Part shown: positions 51,153 to 58,825 of the stretch, in pieces | Layout of the letters: every line of letters begins with the position of its first letter | Numbering within the stretch: position 1 is the first letter of the stretch | Assembly (NCBI RefSeq): GCF_000420085.1 | Contig: NZ_ATUG01000002.1 | Coordinates: forward strand, 1,426,001 to 1,490,000 | Length of the DNA: 64,000 bases | Direction: 5' to 3' | Origin: Desulfospira joergensenii DSM 10085 | GTDB taxonomy: Bacteria > Desulfobacterota > Desulfobacteria > Desulfobacterales > Desulfobacteraceae | Translations under genes and position numbers: made by a program | The notes under the pieces: generated by a model | Databases searched by the model: none | Told to the model about the DNA's origin: nothing | Seen by the model: the letters and a program-made list of their open reading frames with translations, nothing else

Positions 51153-51288
51153 TTTGGACGAAAATCTGTCCGGATGCAGGGCGCAAAGGAGTTTGGAACC
51201 GGAGCGTACTTGTCGTAGGTGAGGCCCGATTATATAATATGGCAAACTCCTGAAGCAACGCTGCAGTCGGGTGAATTTTCGTTCAAAC
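51153..51288 (-). repeat. Structured 3'-UTR repeat element, copy B
   Basis: Begins 2 nt after the glpV TAG when read in the direction of glpV. Ends TTTGGACG (51153-51160) and CGTTCAAA (51280-51287) pair. The internal stem GGAGTTTG with CAAACTCC is perfect, although its sequence differs from copies A and C. Conserved blocks ACCGGAGCG, GTGAGG, GCAACGCTGCAG and GGGTGA are shared. Confidence 0.75.
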
Positions 51289-51290
51289 GA

Positions 51291-53042
51291 CTATTTTACC
51301 TTTCCTTCTTTCCAGGCCTGTAACAGTTTGTCATAGTTGAGGGTTTCCCCCTGGGGTTTCTCATTGGCCAGTTTGGCCTTGGGCGACCCCGGTTTGTTCA
51401 GCCAAAAAGACTCGTCCTTTTTGGGATTGAGTTTGGGTCCCATGTCTCCCTGGATGCCCGAACGTTCGATTCTGGCAAGGATCTTGTCCTGTTCCTTGGC
51501 CAGATTGTCCATGGCCGTGGAAACGGTAACTTCGCCGGCTACGGCTTCACCGATGTTCTGCCACCAGAGCTGGGCCAGTTTGGGATAATCCGGAACATTG
51601 GTTCCGGTGGGGGTCCAGGCCACCCGGGCAGGGCTTCTGTAGAACTCAACCAGTCCGCCCAGTTTGGGGGCCCGGTCTGTAAAGGACTGATGCCGGATAT
51701 CCGAATCCCGGATGGGGGTCAGGCCCACATGGGTCTTTTTCAGGGAAACCGTCTTGGAAACGCAGAACTGGGCAAAGAGCCAGGCTGCCTTTCTTCTGTC
51801 CACCGGGGTGGACTTGAGCAGGGTCCAGGAACCGCAGTCCTGGTATCCCAGCTTCTGGCCTTCTTCCCAATAGGGTCCGTGGGGAGAGGGAGCCATACGC
51901 CATTTGGGGGTACCGTCCGCATTGACAACCGGGGTACCTTTTTTGACCATGTCCGCGGTAAAGGCCGTGTACCAGAATATCTGCTGGGCCACATTGCCCT
52001 TGGCCAGACTGGGCAGGGACTGGTAAAAGTCCATTCCCAGGGCGCCCGGAGGGGCATATTTTCTCAGCCACTCCATGTACTTTCTCAGGGCGTATTTGGC
52101 TGCCGGTCCGTTGGCGGCCCCGCCCCGGGAAACCGAAGAACCCACGGGCCGGTTGTTTTCATCCACTCGGATGCCCCATTCGTCAACAGGCTTGCCGTTG
52201 GGAATGCCCTTGTCTCCGGCACCGGCCATGGAGAGCCATGCATCGGTAAAACGCCAGCCAAGGTCCGGGGCTTTTTTGCCGTAGTCCATGTGACCGTATA
52301 TGGCCTTGCCGTCGATTTCCCTTACATGTTCGGAAAAGAACTCGGCAATGTCTTCATAGGCCGACCAGTTGGCCGGGACACCCAGTTCGTAGCCGTAGAT
52401 TTTTTTAAATTCTTTTTTAAAATCGTCCCGGTTGAACCAGTCGTACCGGAACCAGTAGAGGTTGGCGAACTGCTGGTCCGGAAGCTGGTAAAGCTTGCCG
52501 TCCGGGCCGGTGGTAAAGGATTTCCCCATGAAATCATCCACATCCAGGGTGGGCAGGGTTACGTCCTTGCCTTCTCCGGCCATCCAGTCCGTGAGGTTGA
52601 CCACGTGGCCGTACCGGGAATGGGTGCCGATGAGATCGGAATCGTTGACATAGGCGTCAAATACGTTTTTCCCCGATTGCATCTGAACCTGGAGCTTTTC
52701 AATCACGTCCCCTTCCTGGATCAGGTCATGGGTGACCTTTATGCCGGTAATTTCGTAAAAGGCCTTGGCAAGAACTCTTGACTCGTACTCATGGGTGGGG
52801 ATGGTTTCGGAAACCACTTTGATATCCATCCCTTTGAACGGCTCGGCCGCCTTGATGAACCATTCCATCTCCTTGAGCTGTTCCTTTTGGGACAGGGTAG
52901 AAGGCTGGAATTCATCGCTGATCCATTTTTTTGCAGCCGAGATGTCTGCGCCCGCAGGAACTGCCGAGAGCAGGAACAATAGAGCGAGAATCCAGGCCAA
53001 GCCCGGGATTCCGAGAACAGATTTTTCACTTTTTTTTCCCAT
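51291..53042 (-). CDS. glpV: Glycerol ABC transporter, periplasmic binding protein
   Basis: 583 residues from ATG 53042, which has GGAGG 7 nt upstream; the frame opens 11 codons earlier. Signal peptide at residues ~10-33 (GLAWILALLFLLSAVPAGA). The mature protein is a large extracellular solute-binding protein family 1 member: SETIPTHEYESRVLAKAFYEITGIKV, DDFMGKSFTTGPDGKLYQLPDQQ, and GDMGPKLNPKKDE near the end. The size and the glpSTPQUV gene order match the Rhizobium glycerol transporter system (established there). A 348-bp gap with two structured elements separates it from glpU, so its expression may be set separately. Confidence 0.88.
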   Translation of the reverse strand: MGKKSEKSVLGIPGLAWILALLFLLSAVPAGADISAAKKWISDEFQPSTLSQKEQLKEMEWFIKAAEPFKGMDIKVVSETIPTHEYESRVLAKAFYEITGIKVTHDLIQEGDVIEKLQVQMQSGKNVFDAYVNDSDLIGTHSRYGHVVNLTDWMAGEGKDVTLPTLDVDDFMGKSFTTGPDGKLYQLPDQQFANLYWFRYDWFNRDDFKKEFKKIYGYELGVPANWSAYEDIAEFFSEHVREIDGKAIYGHMDYGKKAPDLGWRFTDAWLSMAGAGDKGIPNGKPVDEWGIRVDENNRPVGSSVSRGGAANGPAAKYALRKYMEWLRKYAPPGALGMDFYQSLPSLAKGNVAQQIFWYTAFTADMVKKGTPVVNADGTPKWRMAPSPHGPYWEEGQKLGYQDCGSWTLLKSTPVDRRKAAWLFAQFCVSKTVSLKKTHVGLTPIRDSDIRHQSFTDRAPKLGGLVEFYRSPARVAWTPTGTNVPDYPKLAQLWWQNIGEAVAGEVTVSTAMDNLAKEQDKILARIERSGIQGDMGPKLNPKKDESFWLNKPGSPKAKLANEKPQGETLNYDKLLQAWKEGKVK

Positions 53043-53087
53043 ATCATTCCCTCCGTTTCTTTCATCTGCCTTCATGAAAAGAATCTA

Positions 53088-53124
53088 ATATTGCAGACGT
53101 GAAGGCCGTTTGCGCCTGCAATAT
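53088..53124 (-). promoter_or_regulatory. Hairpin in the leader of glpV
   Basis: A perfect 9-bp inverted repeat ATATTGCAG (53088-53096) and CTGCAATAT (53116-53124) with a 19-nt loop, 46 bp before the glpV start. It has no T-run, so it is not a terminator; a stability element or operator is possible. Confidence 0.45.
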
Positions 53125-53283
53125 GTTTTACGACACTTTCGGTCATCTCCGGTCATTGCCTTTGGGTCCGGTTTCAGCCCTGAACCCAGATCAAAATTCC
53201 AACGATTGGAGATGCCCTTTATTCAATCCTTTTTTTGCAAAGGATTTACTCTATTTCAACGCTCCGTCCGGGAAGATGCTTGC

Positions 53284-53383
53284 CCATCTGCAAGGCCCAA
53301 AGAATTTCAAGACCGGAGCGCTCCTGTTCATGAGGATCTTGAGATTCGAAAGCAAGGCCGCAGGTGGGTGAGTTTTCGTCCTC
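53284..53383 (-). repeat. Structured 3'-UTR repeat element, copy C
   Basis: Lies 7 nt after the glpU TAG in the glpU-glpV intercistronic gap. The stem GAATTTCAAGA pairs with TCTTGAGATTC over 11 bp (one G-U). A second stem CCATCTGC pairs with GCAGGTGG. It shares ACCGGAGCG, TGAGGATCTT, GCAAGGC and GGGTGA with the other copies; the outer left end is degenerate. Confidence 0.7.
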
Positions 53384-53390
53384 CCATAAT

Positions 53391-53669
53391 CTATCCCCAG
53401 CGCATGATCACCACCATCCATACCAGGGCAATGGCAAACCCGCCCCAGAGAGTGATGTCGGTGAGGCCGATCCAGGCCAGGTGGATATAGGCGCTTCCCA
53501 GCAGCCCGATAAAGAGCCGGTCCCCCCGGGTGGTGGAAAGGGGCAGGAATCCCCGCCTTTCCACGGTGGGAGAGACGATCTGCCATATTGTCATGGAGAT
53601 GAGGATACAGACAATGGTGATGAAAAATATGGCTGTGGGAAGGGTCCATGCCATCCATTCTAAGTTCAT
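53391..53669 (-). CDS. glpU: Small membrane protein of the glycerol transporter (DUF2160)
   Basis: 92 residues with two to three hydrophobic segments (WTLPTAIFFITIVCILISMTIW; FIGLLGSAYIHLAWIGL; LWGGFAIALVWMVVIM). VSPTVERRGFLPLSTTRGDRLF is the conserved DUF2160 loop. This family travels with glycerol ABC transporter genes and corresponds to GlpU, whose exact role is unknown. It lies 12 bp after glpQ. AAGGAGACC precedes the ATG. Confidence 0.86.
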   Translation of the reverse strand: MNLEWMAWTLPTAIFFITIVCILISMTIWQIVSPTVERRGFLPLSTTRGDRLFIGLLGSAYIHLAWIGLTDITLWGGFAIALVWMVVIMRWG

Positions 53670-53681
53670 GAGGTCTCCTTT

Positions 53682-54485
53682 CTATACCCTGCCCATGGCA
53701 AATCCCTTTGCCAGGTTATCCCGGACAAACCAGATCACCAGGGCCCCGGGGACAATGGTCAGAATGCCGGCAGCGGCCAGAAGCCCCCAGTCCAGACCCG
53801 ATGCACTCACGGTCCGGGTCATGGTGGCGGCAATGGGTTTGGCTGCGGTGGTGGTCAACGTCCTTGCCAGCAGCAGTTCCACCCAGGAAAACATGAAGCA
53901 GAAAAAGGCCGTGACTCCGATACCGGATCTGATCTGGGGGATGAAAATGGTCAAAAAGAACCTGGGGAATTTATATCCGTCAATGAACGCGGTTTCATCG
54001 ATCTCCTTGGGAACCCCGGACATGAAGCCTTCCAGGATCCAGACGGCCAGGGGAACGTTGAACAGGCAATGGGCCAGGGCAACGGCAATATGGGTGTCAA
54101 TGAGTCCGAAGGTGGAGTAGAGCTGGAAAAAAGGAAGAAGGAATACAGCGGCCGGGGCCATCCGGTTGGTGAGCAGCCAGAAGAACATATGCTTGTCCCC
54201 CAGGAAGCTGTACCGGGAAAAGGCATAGGCGGCCGGCAGTGCCGTGACCAGGGAGATGGCCATGTTCATGGTCACGTAGATGATGGAGTTGATATAGCCG
54301 GAATACCAGGATGAGTCCGTAAAGATCTTGATGTAATTTTCAAAGGTGATGTGTCTGGGATAAAAGGAAAAGGAGCTCAAGATATCCGCATTGGTCCTCA
54401 GACTCATGTTGAGCATCCAGTATATGGGCAGCATGAGAACAATGAGATAAAGAATAAAAAACAGGGTTCGTTTTTGAATTTTCAT
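53682..54485 (-). CDS. glpQ: Glycerol ABC transporter permease
   Basis: 267 residues with six membrane helices, in the MalG-like permease family. The conserved coupling (EAA) loop is EGFMSGVPKEIDETAFIDGYKFPRFFLTIFIPQIRSG. The start overlaps the glpP stop as ATGA. It pairs with GlpP to form the membrane channel. Confidence 0.92.
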   Translation of the reverse strand: MKIQKRTLFFILYLIVLMLPIYWMLNMSLRTNADILSSFSFYPRHITFENYIKIFTDSSWYSGYINSIIYVTMNMAISLVTALPAAYAFSRYSFLGDKHMFFWLLTNRMAPAAVFLLPFFQLYSTFGLIDTHIAVALAHCLFNVPLAVWILEGFMSGVPKEIDETAFIDGYKFPRFFLTIFIPQIRSGIGVTAFFCFMFSWVELLLARTLTTTAAKPIAATMTRTVSASGLDWGLLAAAGILTIVPGALVIWFVRDNLAKGFAMGRV

Positions 54486-55354
54486 GATTTTTCTCCTCTG
54501 CCGACATTTTGCAGAACCTGGTAGAACAGCCAGCTGAACAGCAGGATGATCAGAAAGTAAACCAGGGAAAAGGCAGCGGCCGGTCCCAGGTCAAACTGGC
54601 CCACGGCGACCTTGACCAGGTAGATGGATAAAAAGGTGGTGGTGTTGCCGGGTCCCCCCCCGGTAAGGACAAAGGGCTCCGCATAGATGAGAAAGGAGTC
54701 CATAAACCGGAGCAAAAGGGCAATGGTGAGCACCCCCCTCATCTTGGGCAGCTGGATGTACCGGAAAATGGCCCAGGCAGAGGCCCCGTCGATCTTGGCG
54801 GCCTGGAAATAGGCCTCGGGGATGGCCCGAAGGCCGGCGTAGGCCAGGAGAGCCACAAGGGGCGTCCAATGCCAGACTTCCATGAGCATCACCGTGATCC
54901 AGGCCTGGATGGGGCTGGCCGTGTGGTCAAAGGGGATGCCCATGCCGTTGATGGCCGCACCGAACAGACCGATATCCGGCCGGGTAAAGATGATCCAGAT
55001 GGTTCCGATGACATTCCAGGGAATGAGCAGGGGAAGGGCAATGGTGACCAGGCTGGCTGCAGCAGCCCATCCCTTTTTGGGCATGATCAGGGCAATGAGA
55101 ATGCCCAGGGGCATCTCAATGAGGAGTACCAGGCCGGAAAAAGCCAGCTGGCGCCACAGGGCCTCATGGAGCCGGGTGTCGGCCAGGACTTCCTCAAACC
55201 ACTCAATCCCGACAAATACCCGCTGTCCCGGGCCGAAGATATCCTGGAGGGAATAGTTGACCACGGTCATCAGGGGAATAATGGCCGAGAAAGCCACCAG
55301 GATGAACACCGGCAAAACCAGGAACCAGGCCTTATTGTCTTTCCATTTGTCCAT
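54482..55354 (-). CDS. glpP: Glycerol ABC transporter permease
   Basis: 290 residues with six membrane helices, in the MalF/UgpA-like permease family. The coupling loop is AYAGLRAIPEAYFQAAKIDGASAWAIFRYIQLPKMRG. It begins 21 bp after glpT. The periplasmic stretch VFVGIEWFEEVLADTRLHEALWRQLAFS is typical of carbohydrate permeases. Confidence 0.92.
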   Translation of the reverse strand: MDKWKDNKAWFLVLPVFILVAFSAIIPLMTVVNYSLQDIFGPGQRVFVGIEWFEEVLADTRLHEALWRQLAFSGLVLLIEMPLGILIALIMPKKGWAAAASLVTIALPLLIPWNVIGTIWIIFTRPDIGLFGAAINGMGIPFDHTASPIQAWITVMLMEVWHWTPLVALLAYAGLRAIPEAYFQAAKIDGASAWAIFRYIQLPKMRGVLTIALLLRFMDSFLIYAEPFVLTGGGPGNTTTFLSIYLVKVAVGQFDLGPAAAFSLVYFLIILLFSWLFYQVLQNVGRGEKS

Positions 55355-55375
55355 ATCGTTTGCGCTCCAAGCGTA

Positions 55376-56464
55376 TCAGGTTAAAAGGATCTCGTCGGAA
55401 AAGAGCCGGATCCAATCCTTGGGAAACCGTATCCATGCCTTTTCCGTGGGCGAGGGCTTTCCTTCGGGCAGCCTGGCCCTCAGGGTGTGGCTGCTGCCCA
55501 GGATCACGGTGACGATCTTGTAATTTCCCTGGTCTTCCACGGTTTTGACCCGGGTCAGGATTCCGCCTTCCACCTCCTGGGCGTTGACATCCAGGTAGAG
55601 GGGGCGGATGCCCAGTTCAAGCTTGCCGGAAGCCTGTTTTCCCAGGGCCGCCGTTTCAGGATCCAGTTCAATGGCGACCTCGTCCACCATGGCCCTGTCC
55701 CCGTTAAGGGTGCAGGGCAGGAAGTTCATGCCCGGGCTGCCGATAAAGTATCCCACGAATTTATGCCTGGGATTTTCAAAGAGTTCCTGGGGGCTGCCGA
55801 TCTGGACAATCCTGCCCTCAACCATGACAATGACCTTGTCGGCAAAGGTAAGGGCCTCCACCTGGTCGTGGGTGACGTAGATCAGGGTGAGTTTGAGCTG
55901 CTCGTGGACCTGTTTGAGCTTGCACCGGAGCTGCCATTTGAGATGGGGATCGATAACGGTGAGGGGTTCGTCAAATAGGATGGCAGCCACATCGCTTCTT
56001 ACCAGGCCCCGGCCCAGGGATATTTTCTGCTTGGCATCTGCGCTCAGGTTGGCGGCCTTTTTATTGAGGCTGTCCGTTAGATCCAGGATCCCGGCCACTT
56101 CCCTGACCCGGGTGTCAATGTCTGTTTCATTGAATCCCCGGTTTTTTAAAGGAAAGGCCAGGTTGTCGTAAACGCTCATGGTATCGTAGAGCACGGGAAA
56201 CTGGAAAACCTGGGCGATATTCCGCTTTTCCGGGGGAAGGCCGGTGACGTCTTTTCCGTCAAACAACACCCTTCCCTTGCTGGGGGTGAGCAGGCCTGAA
56301 ATGATGTTGAGCAGGGTGGTTTTCCCGCACCCGGAAGGTCCCAGGAGGGCATAGGCCCCGCCGTCCTTCCAGGTGTTGTCGATCATCTTCAGGGCATAGT
56401 CCTGATCTCCGCCGGGATTGGCCATATAGCTGTGAGCGATTTTATCTAGGGTTAATTCTGCCAT
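55376..56464 (-). CDS. glpT: Glycerol ABC transporter ATPase with degenerate signature
   Basis: 362 residues. Walker A is GPSGCGKT (42-49), Walker B is AAILFDEPLTVID, and the H-loop is YVTHDQVEALTFADK. The ABC signature LSGGQ is replaced by NLSADAKQK. A C-terminal TOBE-like regulatory domain follows (LPCTLNGDRAMVDEV, LELGIRPLYLDV). It directly abuts glpS (TAA then ATG). In the heterodimer with GlpS one ATP site is therefore probably non-canonical, which seems to be a family trait. Confidence 0.9.
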   Translation of the reverse strand: MAELTLDKIAHSYMANPGGDQDYALKMIDNTWKDGGAYALLGPSGCGKTTLLNIISGLLTPSKGRVLFDGKDVTGLPPEKRNIAQVFQFPVLYDTMSVYDNLAFPLKNRGFNETDIDTRVREVAGILDLTDSLNKKAANLSADAKQKISLGRGLVRSDVAAILFDEPLTVIDPHLKWQLRCKLKQVHEQLKLTLIYVTHDQVEALTFADKVIVMVEGRIVQIGSPQELFENPRHKFVGYFIGSPGMNFLPCTLNGDRAMVDEVAIELDPETAALGKQASGKLELGIRPLYLDVNAQEVEGGILTRVKTVEDQGNYKIVTVILGSSHTLRARLPEGKPSPTEKAWIRFPKDWIRLFSDEILLT

Positions 56465-57568
56465 TTAGCTCTCCTGTGCAGTTTCAGCCAGGGTATTTTT
56501 CGGAGACAGGATCAGTTCCCCTGTCTTTGAAAATACAAATAGGTTTTCCGGATCCAGAAAGATTTTGAGGCCGGATCCGATTTTCCTTGAGTAGACCCCC
56601 ACCTCCTGGACCACCAGGTTGGTGCCTGCGTAATTTACGTGGAAAAAGGTTTCGGATCCGTTGATCTCCGACAAGTTGATGACCGTGTCCATGGAGATGT
56701 CCGCTCCGGCCTGGGCCTTGAGATAAAGGTGGTTGGAGCGGATGCCGGCCATATACTCCCCCGGGGCCAGGGATGAGAGGTTCCCGGAAAGGGAAAGGCT
56801 GACGTCACTGCCCAGGTGAAACGTGGAATTTTCCACCCGGCAGTCAATGAGATTGATGGGCGGATCACTGAAGACTTCGGCCACTTTGACGCTGGACGGC
56901 CGGTGATAGACCTGGGAGGTGATGCCGGTCTGGAGGACCCGGCCCTGGTCCAGGACCACGATTCTTCCCCCCAGTTTCAGGGCTTCCCCCGGTTCCGTGG
57001 TGGTGTAGACCACGATGGCATCTCTTTGCCTGAAGATCTCCTGGAGGTCAATCTGGAGTTCTTCCCTGAGCTTGTAATCCAGGTTGACCAAAGGTTCGTC
57101 CAGGAGGAGAAGGTTGACGTCCTTGACCAGGGCCCTGGCAATGGCGCATCGCTGCTGCTGACCGCCGGAGAGTTCAATGGGCATCCTCTCCAGCATCTCT
57201 TCCAGGTGGAGCATCTCGGCCACTTCCCTGACCCGGCTGTCAATCCGGGATCTGTCCATCCCCGCCACCTTCAGTGGGGAGGCAATATTATCGTACACCG
57301 TGAAGGAAGGATAATTGATGAACTGCTGATAGACCATGGAGATGTTTCGTTTTCGGACCGATACGCCGGTGACGTCCTTGCCGTCCACCCGGATCTTCCC
57401 GCTGGAGGGCCGGTCCAGTCCGGCCAGAATCCTCAACAATGAAGTTTTTCCGGCCAGGGTTCTGCCCAGAAATATATTTGTAGACCCGGAATCAAACTCA
57501 AGGGAAATGTCTTTTAAATATATCTCATCGCCAACCTTCAGATTGATATTTTCAAGTGAAATACTCAT
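56465..57568 (-). CDS. glpS: Glycerol ABC transporter ATPase with variant Walker A
   Basis: 367 residues from ATG 57568 (GGAG 7 nt upstream); the open frame extends 35 codons further without support. Walker A is variant, GRTLAGKT (35-42). The signature is canonical (ELSGGQQQRCAIARAL). Walker B is LLLLDEPLVNLD. The H-loop position reads VVYTTTEPGEAL, with Thr where His is usual. A TOBE-like C-terminal domain follows. It is the first gene of glpSTPQUV. Several TTCG/CGAA motifs lie 36-113 bp upstream. Confidence 0.9.
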   Translation of the reverse strand: MSISLENINLKVGDEIYLKDISLEFDSGSTNIFLGRTLAGKTSLLRILAGLDRPSSGKIRVDGKDVTGVSVRKRNISMVYQQFINYPSFTVYDNIASPLKVAGMDRSRIDSRVREVAEMLHLEEMLERMPIELSGGQQQRCAIARALVKDVNLLLLDEPLVNLDYKLREELQIDLQEIFRQRDAIVVYTTTEPGEALKLGGRIVVLDQGRVLQTGITSQVYHRPSSVKVAEVFSDPPINLIDCRVENSTFHLGSDVSLSLSGNLSSLAPGEYMAGIRSNHLYLKAQAGADISMDTVINLSEINGSETFFHVNYAGTNLVVQEVGVYSRKIGSGLKIFLDPENLFVFSKTGELILSPKNTLAETAQES

Positions 57569-57603
57569 TTTGAGCTCCGAAAAAAAGGGGTCAAAATTAA
57601 AAA

Positions 57604-57681
57604 TATGTTCGAAAATGCAAATACCATGGTTTCGTTCGTTCAGCAAGTGAAAAAAACGAAAATTTAACAACAACCGAACAG
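57604..57681. promoter_or_regulatory. Cluster of GlpR-type half-sites upstream of glpS
   Basis: Within 78 bp lie TATGTTCGAAAAT (57604-57616), TTTCGTTCGTTC (57630-57641), ACGAAAATTT (57655-57664) and CCGAACAG (57674-57681). The TTCG/CGAACAT elements resemble the E. coli GlpR operator. The cluster sits between the transporter operon and the CBS gene, where the operon promoter should be. Confidence 0.55.
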
Positions 57682-57795
57682 AAGATCAACAGGACTCAGG
57701 TGTGAAAGGGGTCTGTAAAAACGTAAAATTATTCCCTTGTTTAGTTTACTGATATCGGACTTGATTTAACCAGATCCGGAATGGGTTTTCAATGA

Positions 57796-58251
57796 TTATT
57801 CCTTGGGGATCAGGGTTTTGAGAATATCTTCCTTGCCGATAACGCCCAGCAGCTTTTTGCCGTCCACCACGGGCAGGGTGTGGAAATGCTTCTCGACCAT
57901 GAGACTGGCGATTTCCGAGACAGGGGTGTGGGCTTCAACGGTCACCGGATCTGAGACCATGGCCTGCTCCACTTTGGTGGCGGATAGTTTTTTGAATTCT
58001 TCGTCGATTTTTTTTGAAGAAAACAGAGGAAAGATACTGTCCAGGATGGTGAAAATAGGGGGGACCGGCATTTCCTTCTGCTGGAAAATCAGGTCGCTCT
58101 GGCAGAGGAGGCCCACCAGCTCTTCCCTTTCATTGACCACCGGGACTCCGTTGATATGGTTGTTCAAAAGCAGTTCAACGGCCCGGGGAATTTCCGTATC
58201 CGGATTGACGCAGATAATATTGGTTTCCATGATATCCTTGGCTGTGATCAT
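57796..58251 (-). CDS. CBS-pair protein
   Basis: 151 residues, one Bateman module: AKDIMETNIICVNPDTEIPRA...INGVPVVNEREELVGLLCQSDLIFQ, then VEQAMVSDPVTVEAHTPVSEIASLMVEKHFHTLPVVDGKKLLGVIGKEDI. A ~35-residue insert (PPIFTILDSIFPLFSSKKIDEEFKK) between the two CBS domains is a conserved feature of this subgroup. AAAGGAGG lies before the ATG. It is transcribed towards glpS. A predicted terminator and promoter upstream (58382-58612) could belong to its leader or to a separate small RNA. Confidence 0.87.
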   Translation of the reverse strand: MITAKDIMETNIICVNPDTEIPRAVELLLNNHINGVPVVNEREELVGLLCQSDLIFQQKEMPVPPIFTILDSIFPLFSSKKIDEEFKKLSATKVEQAMVSDPVTVEAHTPVSEIASLMVEKHFHTLPVVDGKKLLGVIGKEDILKTLIPKE

Positions 58252-58381
58252 GAGGCCTCCTTTTTGATATGGCTGGGATAAGGGGGATACCCTTTATAAT
58301 CTATAATGAATGGGCCCGGAATGCAATGCAAACCCAATCTTATTTGGAAAATGAAGGGGCAAATGTTTTAAGGGGGCTTTT

Positions 58382-58576
58382 AAAAAAAGGAATGCCGCCT
58401 GTCTGTCAGGGTCGGAACAAACAGGCGGCTGGATAATGTTGCCAAGGAGATGGGGTTTTGTTTAGGGGTAAACAAGATCCTTTCATTATCCATGATCGGT
58501 TATATCGGACCTTTGGAAAACTTCTTCGGCCCGGCACATCCCTACTTTGTTCAGGATATTCTATCCAATCAATTAT
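58382..58576 (-). ncRNA. Predicted small RNA (or attenuated leader) upstream of the CBS gene
   Basis: Bounded by a good promoter (58583-58612) and a terminator: GCCGCCTGT (58394-58402) pairs with ACAGGCGGC (58421-58429), and on the minus strand the hairpin is followed by ATTCC and TTTTTTT. The ~190-nt transcript has no credible reading frame. It contains four GGA motifs in mostly A/T context (TTGGATA, AGGGATG, ATGGATA, AAGGATC), as in CsrA-binding RNAs. The rest of the 58252-58825 gap is AT-rich with no gene. Confidence 0.45.
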
Positions 58577-58582
58577 GGTACA

Positions 58583-58612
58583 TATTTAAAAGGAACCGTC
58601 GGTATTTGTCAA
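58583..58612 (-). promoter_or_regulatory. Predicted sigma-70 promoter for the small RNA
   Basis: On the minus strand a perfect TTGACA (58607-58612), an 18-bp spacer and TAAATA (58583-58588); a 17-bp reading with TTAAAT is also possible. Confidence 0.55.
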
Positions 58613-58825
58613 TAATATTTTTATAAAAAATGTAAAAAAAGAAAATTTTAACCAAAAATAACCAAAACCAACTAATTTTTAAAAATTATGGAGTCTCTGA
58701 AGCCCTGGAGTGTTTTGGATTCCCATGGATAGATTTTATGGAGTTATTTGGGACTTGGACTTGCTCCGGGGAGGGATTCCGGGGTATAAATCCAGGGCAG
58801 AGAAAAAAATGAAAAAGGAGTTTTT

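Noticed and set aside
51690-52781. 363-codon plus-strand open frame opposite glpV
   Set aside because: Antisense to the solute-binding protein; the composition is a shadow of its codons.
58748-58764. Possible sigma-54 promoter (GG-N10-GC) before the thymidylate-synthase-like gene
   Set aside because: Only the GG and TTGC match. A sigma-70-like TTGCTC...TATAAA overlaps, so neither reading is strong.
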